NCBI RefSeq assembly: GCF_947305105.1
Contig: NZ_CAMZCS010000007.1
Location: 1 to 64,000, forward strand
DNA: 64,000 bases
Source of the DNA: an uncultured Fibrobacter sp.
GTDB taxonomy: Bacteria > Fibrobacterota > Fibrobacteria > Fibrobacterales > Fibrobacteraceae
Direction of reading: 5' to 3'
Shown: positions 1 through 8,874 of the stretch, one piece after another
Position numbering within the stretch: position 1 is the first letter of the stretch
How the letters are laid out: every line of letters begins with the position of its first letter
Translations under genes and position numbers: made by a program
Notes under the pieces: generated by a model
Told to the model about the DNA's origin: nothing
The model's database searches: none
What the model saw: the letters and a program-made list of their open reading frames with translations, nothing else

Positions 1-42
1 ATGCTAATTTTTTTCACAAGAAGCCTTGTTTTTTAACATAGT

Positions 43-234
43 TCATTGCGAGGGGCGAAGCCCTGAAGCAATCTCCGTTAGAGAATCTAGAGGTTAGAAT
101 CTAGGGGCTAGGGAGAAATATCACGGCTTCGCCGTCTGTTACTAACGCACGAAGTGCGTGATTCTTTTCACTAGCCGCTAGTCTCTATTCTCTAGTCTCT
201 CGAATACTCACCGCTCACTGCTCACAGCCCACTG
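43..234. repeat. Composite dispersed repeat, copy A
   Basis: This gene-free stretch holds ordered modules: TTCATTGCGAGG...GAAGCAATCTCCG (43-78), CTAG-rich phrases (84-112), a CGGCTTCGCCG hairpin (124-134), a GCACGAAGTGC hairpin (147-157), more CTAG phrases (170-200) and a GCTCACTGCTCA phrase (213-224). The same modules occur in the same order, inverted, at 47421-47605. No open frame with coding character is visible. The first module resembles an extragenic repeat seen in many bacterial genomes. Confidence 0.8.
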
Positions 235-1770
235 CTATTTCCTCCACCCTTCCATGATTTTCATGCAGCCGGAGAGGAGTTCGGCGGAGCGGTCCTTCGA
301 CTCAGTTTCCACGTAGCAGCGGAATTCGGGAGCGTTGCCGCTCGGGCGCAGGTGCACGATATCGCCGGAATCGAATTCCATGCGATAGCCGTCCGTCTCG
401 TCGATGGAGACAACTTCACCGTGGAACGGCTGCGGCGCGGGGGCATCCTTGGGCTTGAACTTGGAAGGCACTGCGGTAAGCGCTCCGAACAACTTTGCGC
501 CGAGTTTCTGCTCGCGGATTTCGGCAAGTTTCGCTTTCGAGGTTTCGGTCGGGAATTCCTTGAGGCGGTCGCTGAGCGTAAAGCGCTTCGGGAGTTTCTT
601 GAGCAGGTCAACGACGCACATCTTCTGTTCGCGGACCATCACCATCACAGCGAGCATCGGGAGAAGCGCATCGCGGGTCGGGAGTGCCGGCAGCGTGCGG
701 GTGCCGTCTTCGAATTTGCGCGTGAGGTCGGTCTGCAGCAGGAATCCGCCGTTCGCTTCGTAACCGGCGACAGAAACACTCGGGTCGTTCGCGTCGACCA
801 GGCTTTCCATGCCAGCAATCACGTAGGGGCTGCCGATGCGGGTGCGACAAATCTTCTCGAAGCTGCCGGACTTTTCGAGCGACGTGTTGCAACTCACCGG
901 AGTTGCAATGCGCTTGACGCCAAGCGCCTGGGCAGCCAAGATGCCCAGCACGTCGCCACGCAGCCACATGCCAACATCGTCTGCCAAAAGCGGGCGGTCG
1001 CTGTCGCCGTCCGTGCTGAAAATCGCATCCACGAAATCCTTGTGCGCGAAGTCGCGGGCAAGGTCTTCGTCTTCCTTGCGAATCGCCTCGGTATCCACCG
1101 GGATAAACGTCTCGCTGCGCGCGAAGGGCTTCACCGTAGCACCCAGGCTTTCGAGCACCTTCACCACGATGTCGCGGCCCACGGCAGAATGCTGGTACAC
1201 GCCGATGGTGAGGCCCGAGAGCGCCTTCGTGCCGAAAAATTCCGGATAACGCTTGCAATAATTTTCTTCGGCTTCCGCTTCGACTGCCGGGAGCGCGGGC
1301 GCATTCTTCAACATGCCCTGCGCATCAAAAATGCCTTCGTCAAAATCCACCGCCTGCGAAACGATTCCCTGTTCGTCCTTCTTGGAAATCTCGCCCTTCG
1401 GGTGGTTGAACTTGATGCCGTTACGGTCTGCCGGGATATGGCTCCCCGTGACCATGATGGTCGGGAGCGCCTTGTCAATGCCATACAGCGCAATCGCTGG
1501 GCTCGGGATGCGACCGCAGTACACGACCTTCCATGCACTGTCCTCGCCAGCCTTCACAAGCGCCTTCAAGATGCGTTCGGTACTGGGGCGCAGGTCGCCC
1601 GCAATCGCGATCGTGTGCTCGCACTTGTAGCTTGCTTCGCAGTACTTGATAAAGCAACGCGCATACACATAGCAAACGCGGTCCGTCATCGCAGTCACCA
1701 AGCCACGGGCACCGCTCGTGCCAAACGCCACGCCGGATTGTTTCATCACCTCTTGCATCGAAACGCTCAT
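235..1770 (-). CDS. Phosphohexomutase (phosphomannomutase/phosphoglucomutase type)
   Basis: Predicted to interconvert hexose 1- and 6-phosphates for glycan precursor synthesis or glycogen turnover, in the cytoplasm. The 511-residue protein has the four-domain phosphohexomutase landmarks: GTSGARG near 17-23, the catalytic phosphoserine loop TGSHIP with Ser110, the metal-binding loop DGDSDR at 254-259, a sugar-specificity loop GYEANGG at 336-342, and a C-terminal phosphate-binding RPSGNAPE. The active loop reads TGSHIP rather than the common TASHNP. The start is supported by GAGGTTTAT directly before ATG. It is the last gene of the minus-strand block, and its 3' end abuts a dispersed repeat. 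Family is clear; the preferred sugar (Man, Glc or GlcN) cannot be read from the sequence. Confidence 0.88.
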   Translation of the reverse strand: MSVSMQEVMKQSGVAFGTSGARGLVTAMTDRVCYVYARCFIKYCEASYKCEHTIAIAGDLRPSTERILKALVKAGEDSAWKVVYCGRIPSPAIALYGIDKALPTIMVTGSHIPADRNGIKFNHPKGEISKKDEQGIVSQAVDFDEGIFDAQGMLKNAPALPAVEAEAEENYCKRYPEFFGTKALSGLTIGVYQHSAVGRDIVVKVLESLGATVKPFARSETFIPVDTEAIRKEDEDLARDFAHKDFVDAIFSTDGDSDRPLLADDVGMWLRGDVLGILAAQALGVKRIATPVSCNTSLEKSGSFEKICRTRIGSPYVIAGMESLVDANDPSVSVAGYEANGGFLLQTDLTRKFEDGTRTLPALPTRDALLPMLAVMVMVREQKMCVVDLLKKLPKRFTLSDRLKEFPTETSKAKLAEIREQKLGAKLFGALTAVPSKFKPKDAPAPQPFHGEVVSIDETDGYRMEFDSGDIVHLRPSGNAPEFRCYVETESKDRSAELLSGCMKIMEGWRK

Positions 1771-1872
1771 ATAAACCTCGAGATATAGTAGCTAGTTAGT
1801 GGCGTAAGTTCGGAAAACTGTGAGACTTTAAAACGCCGCTAGAGACAGCCTATTGTTTACGGGCTAAAAGAT

Positions 1873-1893
1873 AAAAAACGGCTTGTGGGGCCG
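1873..1893 (-). terminator. Weak terminator after mnmA
   Basis: On the minus strand a short CGGC/GCCG stem with a 7-base loop is followed by six T residues. It lies 27 bp past the mnmA stop. The stem is short, so this is tentative. Confidence 0.4.
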
Positions 1894-1919
1894 GAAAGGA
1901 TGGCAATGGGTTATGCGTT

Positions 1920-3014
1920 TTAATGGCTTATTATGGCCGAGGCGACGACGCCTGCATCGGCATAGAGCACGAGCACCTGGCCCGGGGCCGAGGCGAATTG
2001 CGGTTCGTCGAAGCGGACGCGGATAAGGCCCTTCTGCGTGTCGAGAGCCTCGATATGGGCGGGAGCGCCCTTGTGGCCGAGGCGGATATGCGCAGTCAGT
2101 TCGCCCTGGAGCAGCGGAGAATTTTCCGACACCATCAGGTTCAGGTCTACACCGGAAACTTCGGTACAGTTCAGCGCGCTGCGGGGCCCGAGAATCACCT
2201 GGTTCTTTTTCACGTCAATCGCCACCACAAAGAGAGGCTCGGGCTGGCCGCCAATGTTCAAGCCCTTGCGCTGGCCGATAGTGTAGTGGATGATACCCTT
2301 GTGCTGGCCGAGCACCTTGCCCTGCATATCCACGAAGTCGCCGGGAACATTATCGGATTCGTCGAAGAGTACGGAATAGTCCCCGCATTCGAGGAAGTCC
2401 ATGCTCTCCTTCTTGGTGGCGAAATCAATCCAGCCGATCTGCTTGGCGAGTTCCTTGACTTGCACCTTCGTCATGCCGCCCAACGGGAAGATGACTGTCG
2501 AAAGCTGTTCTGCGGTAAGGCGCGAGAGGAAGTACGTCTGGTCCTTGCCGTGGTCGAGCGCTGCGTACAAAAAGGGAACGTCGGGGTTCTTGAATTCGAG
2601 GCGGGCGTAGTGGCCGGTGGCGAAGTAGTCGAAATCAATTCCCATGCGACGGGCCGCCGTCTGGAGTGCACCGAACTTGATATACTGATTGCAGCGCACG
2701 CACGGATTGGGGGTGCGCCCGGCACGGTATTCCGCACGGAAGTAATCGAGCACCTGGCGCTTGTATTCCTCGGAAATGCGTACCACGTGATGCGGAATTC
2801 CGAGCCGGTCGGCAACCGTCTTCGCTTCGGCAATGCTCGCATCTTCGCCGGGGCCAAAACAGCCCTCGCGGCCTTCCACGTGCGGCATGTCGATGGAACC
2901 GTCCCACGTGGCCATCGTCATGCCGATGACCTCGTAACCCTGCTGTTTCAGTAGGAAAGCGGCGAGGGCGGAGTCCACTCCGCCGGAAAGTCCGACTGCT
3001 ACCTTCTTTGTCAT
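1920..3014 (-). CDS. mnmA: tRNA-specific 2-thiouridylase MnmA
   Basis: Predicted to thiolate U34 of tRNA-Lys, -Glu and -Gln at the wobble base, using ATP and sulfur from a relay or persulfide. The 364-residue protein has the PP-loop SGGVDS at 10-15, the tRNA-binding segment with RTPNPCVRC, ATGHYA near 132-137 and the conserved TIGQRKGLNIGG block. The cysteines are unusual: the usual DxxC is CxxC (Cys105, Cys108), and the usual GxCF catalytic site is replaced by SMDFLECGDY with Cys210 displaced. This three-Cys set resembles iron-sulfur-dependent thiolases such as TtuA more than the E. coli disulfide type. It starts 39 bp downstream of the nadA stop, so the two are probably co-transcribed; NadA also binds an Fe-S cluster. 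Confidence 0.93.
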   Translation of the reverse strand: MTKKVAVGLSGGVDSALAAFLLKQQGYEVIGMTMATWDGSIDMPHVEGREGCFGPGEDASIAEAKTVADRLGIPHHVVRISEEYKRQVLDYFRAEYRAGRTPNPCVRCNQYIKFGALQTAARRMGIDFDYFATGHYARLEFKNPDVPFLYAALDHGKDQTYFLSRLTAEQLSTVIFPLGGMTKVQVKELAKQIGWIDFATKKESMDFLECGDYSVLFDESDNVPGDFVDMQGKVLGQHKGIIHYTIGQRKGLNIGGQPEPLFVVAIDVKKNQVILGPRSALNCTEVSGVDLNLMVSENSPLLQGELTAHIRLGHKGAPAHIEALDTQKGLIRVRFDEPQFASAPGQVLVLYADAGVVASAIISH

Positions 3015-3053
3015 GCTCGTGCCTGCTTTCTTTCGCGGGTTGGAAATTTTCGC

Positions 3054-4070
3054 CTAGAGGTTTGCGTAATGGAACATCGCGTCGATGCACTTCTTGGCCT
3101 TCACGCGGATGTCCTCGTCGAGTTCCACGCGGTTCGCCTGTTCAGGGTGACGCAGCGTCTCGAGGATGTTTTCGAGAGAATTGGACTTCATGTACTTGCA
3201 CATGCTGCAGCTACCGATGAATTCCATGTCGGGATGCTCGTAGTGCATGCGGGCGTTGAGGCCGCATTCCGTAAGGAGAAGCACCTTGCTCTTGGGCGGG
3301 AGACCATCGATGTACTTGACCATCTGACCGGTACTGCCCACAAAATCGCTGTAGAATGCCGCAGACGGGTTGCATTCGGGGTGGCTCACCACCTTGAGGC
3401 CCGGATTTTGGCTGCGGAAGAACTGGATAAGTTCGGCATCGTAGGTTTCGTGTACGTAGCAGCTGCCCGTGTAAAGCACGATGTCCTTCTTCACGCCACG
3501 GCTTTCCATTTCACTGATGATGTTCTGGCCCATGAGCTTGTCGGGGACAAAGCAAATCTTGTCGTTCGGGTAGGCTTCCACGATTTTCATCACGTTGCCG
3601 CTAGTGACGCACACGTCGCAAGCCGCCTTCACGTCGGCGGTGGTGTTGATGTAGCAGATGAAGGCATGGTCCGGATACTTTTCGCGGAGCGCCATCACGT
3701 CTTTGCCGGTAATGGAATCGGCAAGGCTACAACCGGTAAGCTTGCCCGGGATGAGCACGTCCTTTTCGGGGCTCAAGATTTTGGCCGTTTCGCCCATGAA
3801 ACGCACCGCAGAGAACAAAATCGTCTTTTGCGGAACCTTCGTCGCATCTTCGCTGAGCTTGTAGCTGTCGCCCGTGTAGTCGGCGACGCCGAGTACGATT
3901 TCGGGAGCGCAATAGCTGTGTGCGAGGATGACAGTATCCTGGTCCTTCTTGCGCTCGTTGATTTCGTTGATCAGCGGGAGCATCTGGTCGACCTTTTCCC
4001 TAGTATAGTGGCAAAGGACAGCGCCTGGCTGGATCTTGTTCAGTCTGTTGAAGAGTTCGTCTGCGGTCAT
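3054..4070 (-). CDS. nadA: Quinolinate synthase NadA
   Basis: Condenses iminoaspartate with dihydroxyacetone phosphate to quinolinate in de novo NAD synthesis, using a [4Fe-4S] cluster. The protein shows family blocks such as ILAHSYCAPEI, GDSYKLSEDA, LFSAVRFMGETAKIL, a Cys-containing CDVCVTSGN and the C-terminal CSMCKYMK. I start at the ATG at 4070 (MTADELFNRL, 338 aa), because the longer frame to 4133 would run through the cysK terminator and begins at the cysK stop. No strong Shine-Dalgarno is visible. No nadB or nadC lies next to it; mnmA follows after 39 bp. Confidence 0.93.
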   Translation of the reverse strand: MTADELFNRLNKIQPGAVLCHYTREKVDQMLPLINEINERKKDQDTVILAHSYCAPEIVLGVADYTGDSYKLSEDATKVPQKTILFSAVRFMGETAKILSPEKDVLIPGKLTGCSLADSITGKDVMALREKYPDHAFICYINTTADVKAACDVCVTSGNVMKIVEAYPNDKICFVPDKLMGQNIISEMESRGVKKDIVLYTGSCYVHETYDAELIQFFRSQNPGLKVVSHPECNPSAAFYSDFVGSTGQMVKYIDGLPPKSKVLLLTECGLNARMHYEHPDMEFIGSCSMCKYMKSNSLENILETLRHPEQANRVELDEDIRVKAKKCIDAMFHYANL

Positions 4071-4084
4071 AATCCAAATATAAA

Positions 4085-4116
4085 AATTAGGGCCCCGAGC
4101 GTAAAGCCCGGAGCCC
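4085..4116 (-). terminator. Rho-independent terminator after cysK
   Basis: Minus-strand stem GGGCTCCGGGC / GCTCGGGGCCC with two G-U pairs and a short loop, followed by TAATTTTTATA. It lies between the cysK stop and the nadA start, so the two genes are likely separate transcripts, or cysK reads through partially. Confidence 0.75.
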
Positions 4117-4132
4117 TTGGAGATATATTCCA

Positions 4133-5059
4133 CTATTCGGCGAACAAGGCCGTAGAGAGGTAGCGGTCGCCGGTATCCGGGAGGAGCGCGACGATGGTCT
4201 TGCCCTTGTTTTCCGGACGCTTGGCGAGTTCCTTGGCGGCCCAGAGAGCGGCACCGGAGGAGATACCCACGAGAACGCCTTCCTTCTTGCCAATTTCGCG
4301 ACCGGCTTCGAAAGCGGCCTCGTTCTCGACAGCGATAATTTCGTCATAGACCTTGGTGTTCAAGGTGTCAGGAACAAAGCCTGCGCCAATACCCTGAATC
4401 TTGTGGGAGCCAGCAGTACCCTTGGAAAGCACCGGAGAGCTTGCCGGTTCAACAGCCACGACCTTCACGTTCGGGTTCTTTTCCTTGAGGTATTCACCCA
4501 CGCCAGAAACAGTACCACCCGTACCGACACCGGCCACGAAGATGTCCACCTTGCCGTCAGTGTCTTCCCAGATTTCGGGACCCGTGGTGGCCTTGTGAGC
4601 AGCCGGGTTGGCCGGGTTCACGAACTGGCCCGGGATGAAGCTGTTCGGGATTTCCTTAGCGAGCTCGTCGGCCTTGGCGATGGCACCCTTCATGCCCTTC
4701 GCGCCTTCGGTCAGCACGAGTTCGGCACCGTAGGCCTTCATCAGCTGGCGACGTTCCACGCTCATGGTCTCGGGCATCACGATGATGATGCGGTAACCGC
4801 GGGCGGCAGCGACAGAGGCAAGGCCAATGCCGGTGTTACCGGAAGTCGGCTCGATAATCACGGCGCCCTTCTTGAGCTTGCCGCTCTTTTCGGCATCGTC
4901 GAGCATCGCCTTCGCGATACGGTCCTTCACGGAACCGGCGGGGTTGAAGTATTCGAGCTTCGCGACGATCTTGGCGCCGAGACCTTCCTCGATGTGAGTG
5001 AGCTCGAGAAGCGGGGTGTGACCGATGAGCTGGTCGGCAGAGGTATAAATTTTAGACAT
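4133..5059 (-). CDS. cysK: Cysteine synthase A (O-acetylserine sulfhydrylase)
   Basis: PLP enzyme that makes cysteine from O-acetylserine and sulfide. The 308-residue protein has the PLP lysine in NPAGSVKDR (Lys45), the substrate loop PTSGNTG at 71-77, the glycine-rich phosphate cup VGTGGTVSG, and the C-terminal [10 protein letters not shown] block. Length and motifs match CysK rather than CysM, though the distinction is not absolute. A perfect 7-7-7 inverted repeat lies about 110 bp upstream and overlaps a possible -35 element, which suggests repression by a dimeric regulator. It has its own terminator. Confidence 0.95.
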   Translation of the reverse strand: MSKIYTSADQLIGHTPLLELTHIEEGLGAKIVAKLEYFNPAGSVKDRIAKAMLDDAEKSGKLKKGAVIIEPTSGNTGIGLASVAAARGYRIIIVMPETMSVERRQLMKAYGAELVLTEGAKGMKGAIAKADELAKEIPNSFIPGQFVNPANPAAHKATTGPEIWEDTDGKVDIFVAGVGTGGTVSGVGEYLKEKNPNVKVVAVEPASSPVLSKGTAGSHKIQGIGAGFVPDTLNTKVYDEIIAVENEAAFEAGREIGKKEGVLVGISSGAALWAAKELAKRPENKGKTIVALLPDTGDRYLSTALFAE

Positions 5060-5168
5060 GGCAGAAGTCCTTTTTTGCGCCTTCGGCGCTGTGGTTATTA
5101 AACAGAGGTTAATGGTTAGAATCGTTCTAAGCGGGATTTCCGCCTGACGAAGAATAAATTAGAAATTA

Positions 5169-5189
5169 TTCCTATCATTTCAATAGGAA
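5169..5189. promoter_or_regulatory. Inverted repeat, candidate operator upstream of cysK
   Basis: TTCCTAT and ATAGGAA form a perfect 7-bp inverted repeat around a 7-base spacer. On the minus strand a TTGAAA hexamer overlaps it, with an AT-rich TAATTT about 16 bp on, so it could cover a cysK promoter. The size suits an Rrf2-type or other dimeric repressor; the regulator is not identified. Confidence 0.5.
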
Positions 5190-5320
5190 ACAATAGGCAG
5201 AGTGGCAATTTCTTGCTTACATTTTGCTTACTAATAGTTTTTAACTATAGCCAATTCGCAAAAAAAACTATTTCTAGGCCATTTTGGGAAATTATTCCAT
5301 ACCTTGACTATATTTAGTAC

Positions 5321-5746
5321 ATGGAAAATCAATTCATCTATACCGCACGTATCGAAGTCCGCTATGCCGAAACGGACGCCATGGGAATCGTCCACCACGC
5401 CACCTACCCTATCTGGTTTGAGCAGGCGCGCACCGAATTTTTCCGCGTTGCAGGCGCCCCCTACGCCGAAATGGAAAAAGAAGGGTTCGCAAGCCCCGTC
5501 CTGGAACTTGGCGTAGAGTACAAGCGTCCCTGCCACTACGGCGACTTTGTCGATGTGGAAACCACGCTGGAAATCCTCGACAAGCTCCGTTGCCGCTTCA
5601 ACTACAAGGTGTTTGTCAACGGGGAACTCTGCACCTCGGGCCACACCGTCCACATTTTCACGAAAAACGGAAGGCCCACGCGCGAACGCCCGGCCACGTT
5701 CAGCGCCATCGAGGCAAAAATTTTCGGCAAGCCAGAAAATAGCTAG
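5321..5746 (+). CDS. Acyl-CoA thioesterase, YbgC/FadM family
   Basis: Small hotdog-fold thioesterase, 141 aa, usual length for the family. The N-terminal block VRYAETDAMGIVHHATYPIWFEQAR carries the catalytic Asp19 and the DxxGIVHHxxY pattern of 4-hydroxybenzoyl-CoA thioesterase-like enzymes. YbgC proteins often sit with Tol-Pal genes; here there is none, and rarA follows after 12 bp on the same strand. The natural acyl-CoA substrate is unknown. It is divergent from cysK across a 261-bp gap. Confidence 0.85.
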   Translation: MENQFIYTARIEVRYAETDAMGIVHHATYPIWFEQARTEFFRVAGAPYAEMEKEGFASPVLELGVEYKRPCHYGDFVDVETTLEILDKLRCRFNYKVFVNGELCTSGHTVHIFTKNGRPTRERPATFSAIEAKIFGKPENS

Positions 5747-5758
5747 ATTTTTTCCTGT

Positions 5759-7051
5759 ATGGACCAGCCCCTAGCAGAACGACTCCGCCCCCAGACTCTC
5801 GACGAGCTCCTCGGCCAGAACAAGATTCTGGGCGAACAGAGCATGTTACGCAAGAGCCTGGAAAAAGACTCCGTCCCCAGCATGATTTTCTGGGGCCCGC
5901 CCGGCTGTGGCAAGACGAGCCTTGCCCACATTATCCAGCAAAAGACGCGCAAACGTTTTGTCGCGCTTTCTGCGGTATCGAGCGGAGTCAAAGACGTGAA
6001 GGAAGTTCTCAGTGAAGCGCGCAAAATGAAAAACGCCTTCATGGACACTATCCTGTTCATCGACGAAATCCACCGGTTCAACAAGGGCCAGCAAGATGCG
6101 CTCCTCGGTGCCGTAGAAGACGGCACAGTGACGCTCATTGGCGCTACTACCGAAAATCCAGGATTCGAAGTGAACGGGGCACTCCTCAGCCGCTGCCAGC
6201 TTATTTTATTCGCACCCTTGAGCAAGGATGACTTGCGCACCCTTGTCTACAGCGCATTGCGCGACCACCCGCGGGGCCTGCAACTCAAGGATGTCGAAAT
6301 CGAAGATTCTGTTGTAGACAAACTGATTGCACAATCCGAAGGCGACGCGCGATTCCTGCTGAACCAAATCGAATGGATTGGCAATAGCCTTGGCGACCGC
6401 AAAAAAATCGACGAGAAACTGCTTGAAGAGTTCCAGTACAAAAAGCCTTTGCGCTACGACAAAAGCGGCGAGGAACACTACAACCTGATTTCGGCACTGC
6501 ACAAGTCCGTGCGAGGCTCGGACCCAGATGCTGCGCTCTACTGGCTGCACCGCATGATCCAGGGCGGCGAAGACCCGCGATTCATTTTGCGCCGTCTCAT
6601 GCGCATGAGCATGGAAGATATTGGCCTTGCCGACCCGAACGCCTTGCTGCTTGCAACCAGCGCCCGCGAAGCCTACGACTTCATGGGAATTCCCGAAGGG
6701 CTCATCGCGCTCGACGAACTGGCCATCTACCTTTCGCTTGCGCCCAAGAGCAACAGCGTGGAGCTCGCCGGCATGGCCGCCGACAGCATCGTCAAGCAAA
6801 CCGGGACACTGCCCGTGCCGCGCGCCTTCCGCAATTCCGTGACCCGTGTAGGCAAGCAACTCGGCTACGGCAACGACTACCAGTACGACCACGACAGCCC
6901 AGGTGCTTATTCCGCACAGGAACACTTGCCCAAACAACTGATTGGCACAGAAATTTACCACCCCAAGCCTTACGGCAAAGAAAAGCAACTCGGCGAGCGC
7001 CTTGCACAGCTAAAGCAAATAAAGAAAGAGCGGAACAACGCCGAAAAATAA
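5759..7051 (+). CDS. rarA: Replication-associated recombination protein RarA (MgsA)
   Basis: AAA+ ATPase related to clamp-loader subunits and RuvB, acting at stalled replication forks. The 430-residue protein has Walker A GPPGCGKT at 46-53, Walker B LFIDEIHR at 99-106, the sensor-1 region GATTENPGF, sensor-2 arginine region DARFLLNQIEW, and the C-terminal tetramerisation part with GCYWLHRM-like and PKPYGKE segments. ATG at 5759 follows the thioesterase stop by 12 bp, so the two form one transcript. A hairpin follows at 7064-7095. Confidence 0.95.
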   Translation: MDQPLAERLRPQTLDELLGQNKILGEQSMLRKSLEKDSVPSMIFWGPPGCGKTSLAHIIQQKTRKRFVALSAVSSGVKDVKEVLSEARKMKNAFMDTILFIDEIHRFNKGQQDALLGAVEDGTVTLIGATTENPGFEVNGALLSRCQLILFAPLSKDDLRTLVYSALRDHPRGLQLKDVEIEDSVVDKLIAQSEGDARFLLNQIEWIGNSLGDRKKIDEKLLEEFQYKKPLRYDKSGEEHYNLISALHKSVRGSDPDAALYWLHRMIQGGEDPRFILRRLMRMSMEDIGLADPNALLLATSAREAYDFMGIPEGLIALDELAIYLSLAPKSNSVELAGMAADSIVKQTGTLPVPRAFRNSVTRVGKQLGYGNDYQYDHDSPGAYSAQEHLPKQLIGTEIYHPKPYGKEKQLGERLAQLKQIKKERNNAEK

Positions 7052-7063
7052 ACCACACAATAA

Positions 7064-7095
7064 AACAACGGGCCAAGGTGAACTGGCCCGTTGTT
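7064..7095 (-). terminator. Terminator of the FISUMP operon (possibly bidirectional)
   Basis: AACAACGGGCCA and TGGCCCGTTGTT form a perfect 12-bp stem with an 8-base loop. On the minus strand it is followed by TTATTG after a short T-tract; on the plus strand TTGGAATTGTTTT follows. It sits between the convergent rarA and the first FISUMP gene and can serve both. Confidence 0.85.
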
Positions 7096-7117
7096 GGAAT
7101 TGTTTTAGGTGCAGATA

Positions 7118-8851
7118 TTAGTTCTTGTCCTTGATGCAGCGGACAGGGAAACCAAGATCAACACTATTAGCATTGTCTGAATAGCTTTCATTGTTATAAA
7201 TGACGTAATGCGCATCATTTCGGCTTATCTGTTGTTCTGTTCTTGGGGAGGAAGTCCAGAACAAAGCAGCCTTCATGCCGTCGGATTTAACCTCTGTTTG
7301 AGAAACATCCATCATATACGACGACTGCATCAACGAAAAACCATATTCATCCGTCCCAGCAGGACTCCAACCATAATTCACTTTTAATTTCAGAATCCTC
7401 TGGCCATCATCAACAGCATTATTTAACGCCGCAAATTCAGCCATTGTCGGCAAACGCCAACCATCAGGGCAGTAACTCATAGCAGCTGGCCATGTGTAGA
7501 AACGACCAATACTGTCACAGTCGATACAAGCAGACTCGTCCGCGCCCGTTCCCGCATAGTTCAAATTCTGAGCCATCCAGGTCTCGGAGTAGATAACATT
7601 TCCGGAATCACCCTTTACAGTAATCTCAGTGAACTTGTAGGGCTGACCGTCACGCGTGTCGCAGAACTGATTGCGGATATCATACAATGAATTTGGATGA
7701 CCTTCGCACCATTTATCGTTCTGTCCTTCCTTAACGCAGCAGGCGATACTAGATTCAATCTGGCCATCGACGCACCTCTGGGTCTTAGTCTCGTACGTCT
7801 GGCCACCGCACTTCGCAACGACCTGATGTTTCTCTTCACTCTTATCGCAGAACTGGAGATCCGGATCGTACGGGCTTCCAGCACACTTTTCATAAAGGAC
7901 ACCCTTCTCGCTGCAGAAGTAAATCATACCGTCATACGAGCCATCTTCTTTGAGGACGTTTTCAGCCAGGCCCTCGGCAATACTGCTGCAACGGCTGTAG
8001 ATTGAACGATTGGAGCAGAACTGCGTCGTGTAATCGTATGGTGAGGTAACGCACAACGAAACAAGGAGGTCCGACGAATCGCAGAAATACCCCTGCACGT
8101 TGTAAGTGCCATCAGGATTGAGATACGGTTCAAGCCCTCCAAGCGCTTTGTGACAGAGCGGGTAGACCTTCTTGTCGTTCGAGCAGAACTGGGTCGCCGG
8201 GTCATAAGTGGCGACACCGCACGAGGCCTTGAACAGCGTCACGGATTCTTCGCCACACTTCACGACGATTTGACCATTTTCGCCTTCCGTAAGCGTGCAG
8301 TCATCGCCGTCTTCACCATCTTCACCGTTCTTGATGGTGCCAACGGTTTTTCCACCGCAAAGAATATCGAATCCGGTCTTGTCCTTGTTGGCCTTGGCGG
8401 AGCAACTCGTGCCGTTTTCACCATCGGCACCCTTTTCGCCCTTTTCGCCCTCTTTACCATCCTCGCCATTCTTGACAGTACCGACGGTCTTGCCATCGCA
8501 AACGATATCAAAGCCGGTCTTGTCCTTGGTCTGTTTGGCAGTGCAGCTTGCGCCATCATCGCCGGCAGCGCCATTGGCGCCCTTGTCGCCCTTGTCGCCC
8601 CTTTCACCGTCTTTACCGTTCATACGGGTCCAACCGTCACCGGTACAGACATACACTTTCGCAGAATCCTTCACGTACATGACCGAGCCTTCGGTCTCTT
8701 CTTCGCACTTCGGGAGTTCCTTGAATTTCTTGACGGTATCAAGAGATACCATTTCGCTCACATTGGTCACTTCGGTGACTTCATCACCGCACGCAACCAA
8801 TAATGCGAAGCTGGCAGCAATACCTGATGCTACAATTACATTCTTTTTCAT
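7118..8851 (-). CDS. FISUMP-domain lipoprotein 1 with collagen-like stalk
   Basis: Predicted surface or periplasmic lipoprotein, 577 aa, last gene of a four-member array. The signal peptide ends in a LVAC lipobox (Cys21). Gly-X-Y runs at about 79-100, 129-147 and 175-184 alternate with modules of the form SCTAKxxKDKTGF(D)I.C.GKTVGT. Next come about five Cys modules of the form C...YDxxxQFC, and a C-terminal FISUMP domain (about 410-577) with WMAQNLNYA and SYCPDGWRLPT. The function of FISUMP domains is unknown; the build suggests a rod holding a small C-terminal domain away from the membrane. Its first 200 residues are nearly identical to lipoprotein 3, with 407 bp of uninterrupted DNA identity (8352-8758). 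Confidence 0.9.
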   Translation of the reverse strand: MKKNVIVASGIAASFALLVACGDEVTEVTNVSEMVSLDTVKKFKELPKCEEETEGSVMYVKDSAKVYVCTGDGWTRMNGKDGERGDKGDKGANGAAGDDGASCTAKQTKDKTGFDIVCDGKTVGTVKNGEDGKEGEKGEKGADGENGTSCSAKANKDKTGFDILCGGKTVGTIKNGEDGEDGDDCTLTEGENGQIVVKCGEESVTLFKASCGVATYDPATQFCSNDKKVYPLCHKALGGLEPYLNPDGTYNVQGYFCDSSDLLVSLCVTSPYDYTTQFCSNRSIYSRCSSIAEGLAENVLKEDGSYDGMIYFCSEKGVLYEKCAGSPYDPDLQFCDKSEEKHQVVAKCGGQTYETKTQRCVDGQIESSIACCVKEGQNDKWCEGHPNSLYDIRNQFCDTRDGQPYKFTEITVKGDSGNVIYSETWMAQNLNYAGTGADESACIDCDSIGRFYTWPAAMSYCPDGWRLPTMAEFAALNNAVDDGQRILKLKVNYGWSPAGTDEYGFSLMQSSYMMDVSQTEVKSDGMKAALFWTSSPRTEQQISRNDAHYVIYNNESYSDNANSVDLGFPVRCIKDKN

Positions 8852-8874
8852 GTTTTATAATTCAACCTATGAAA

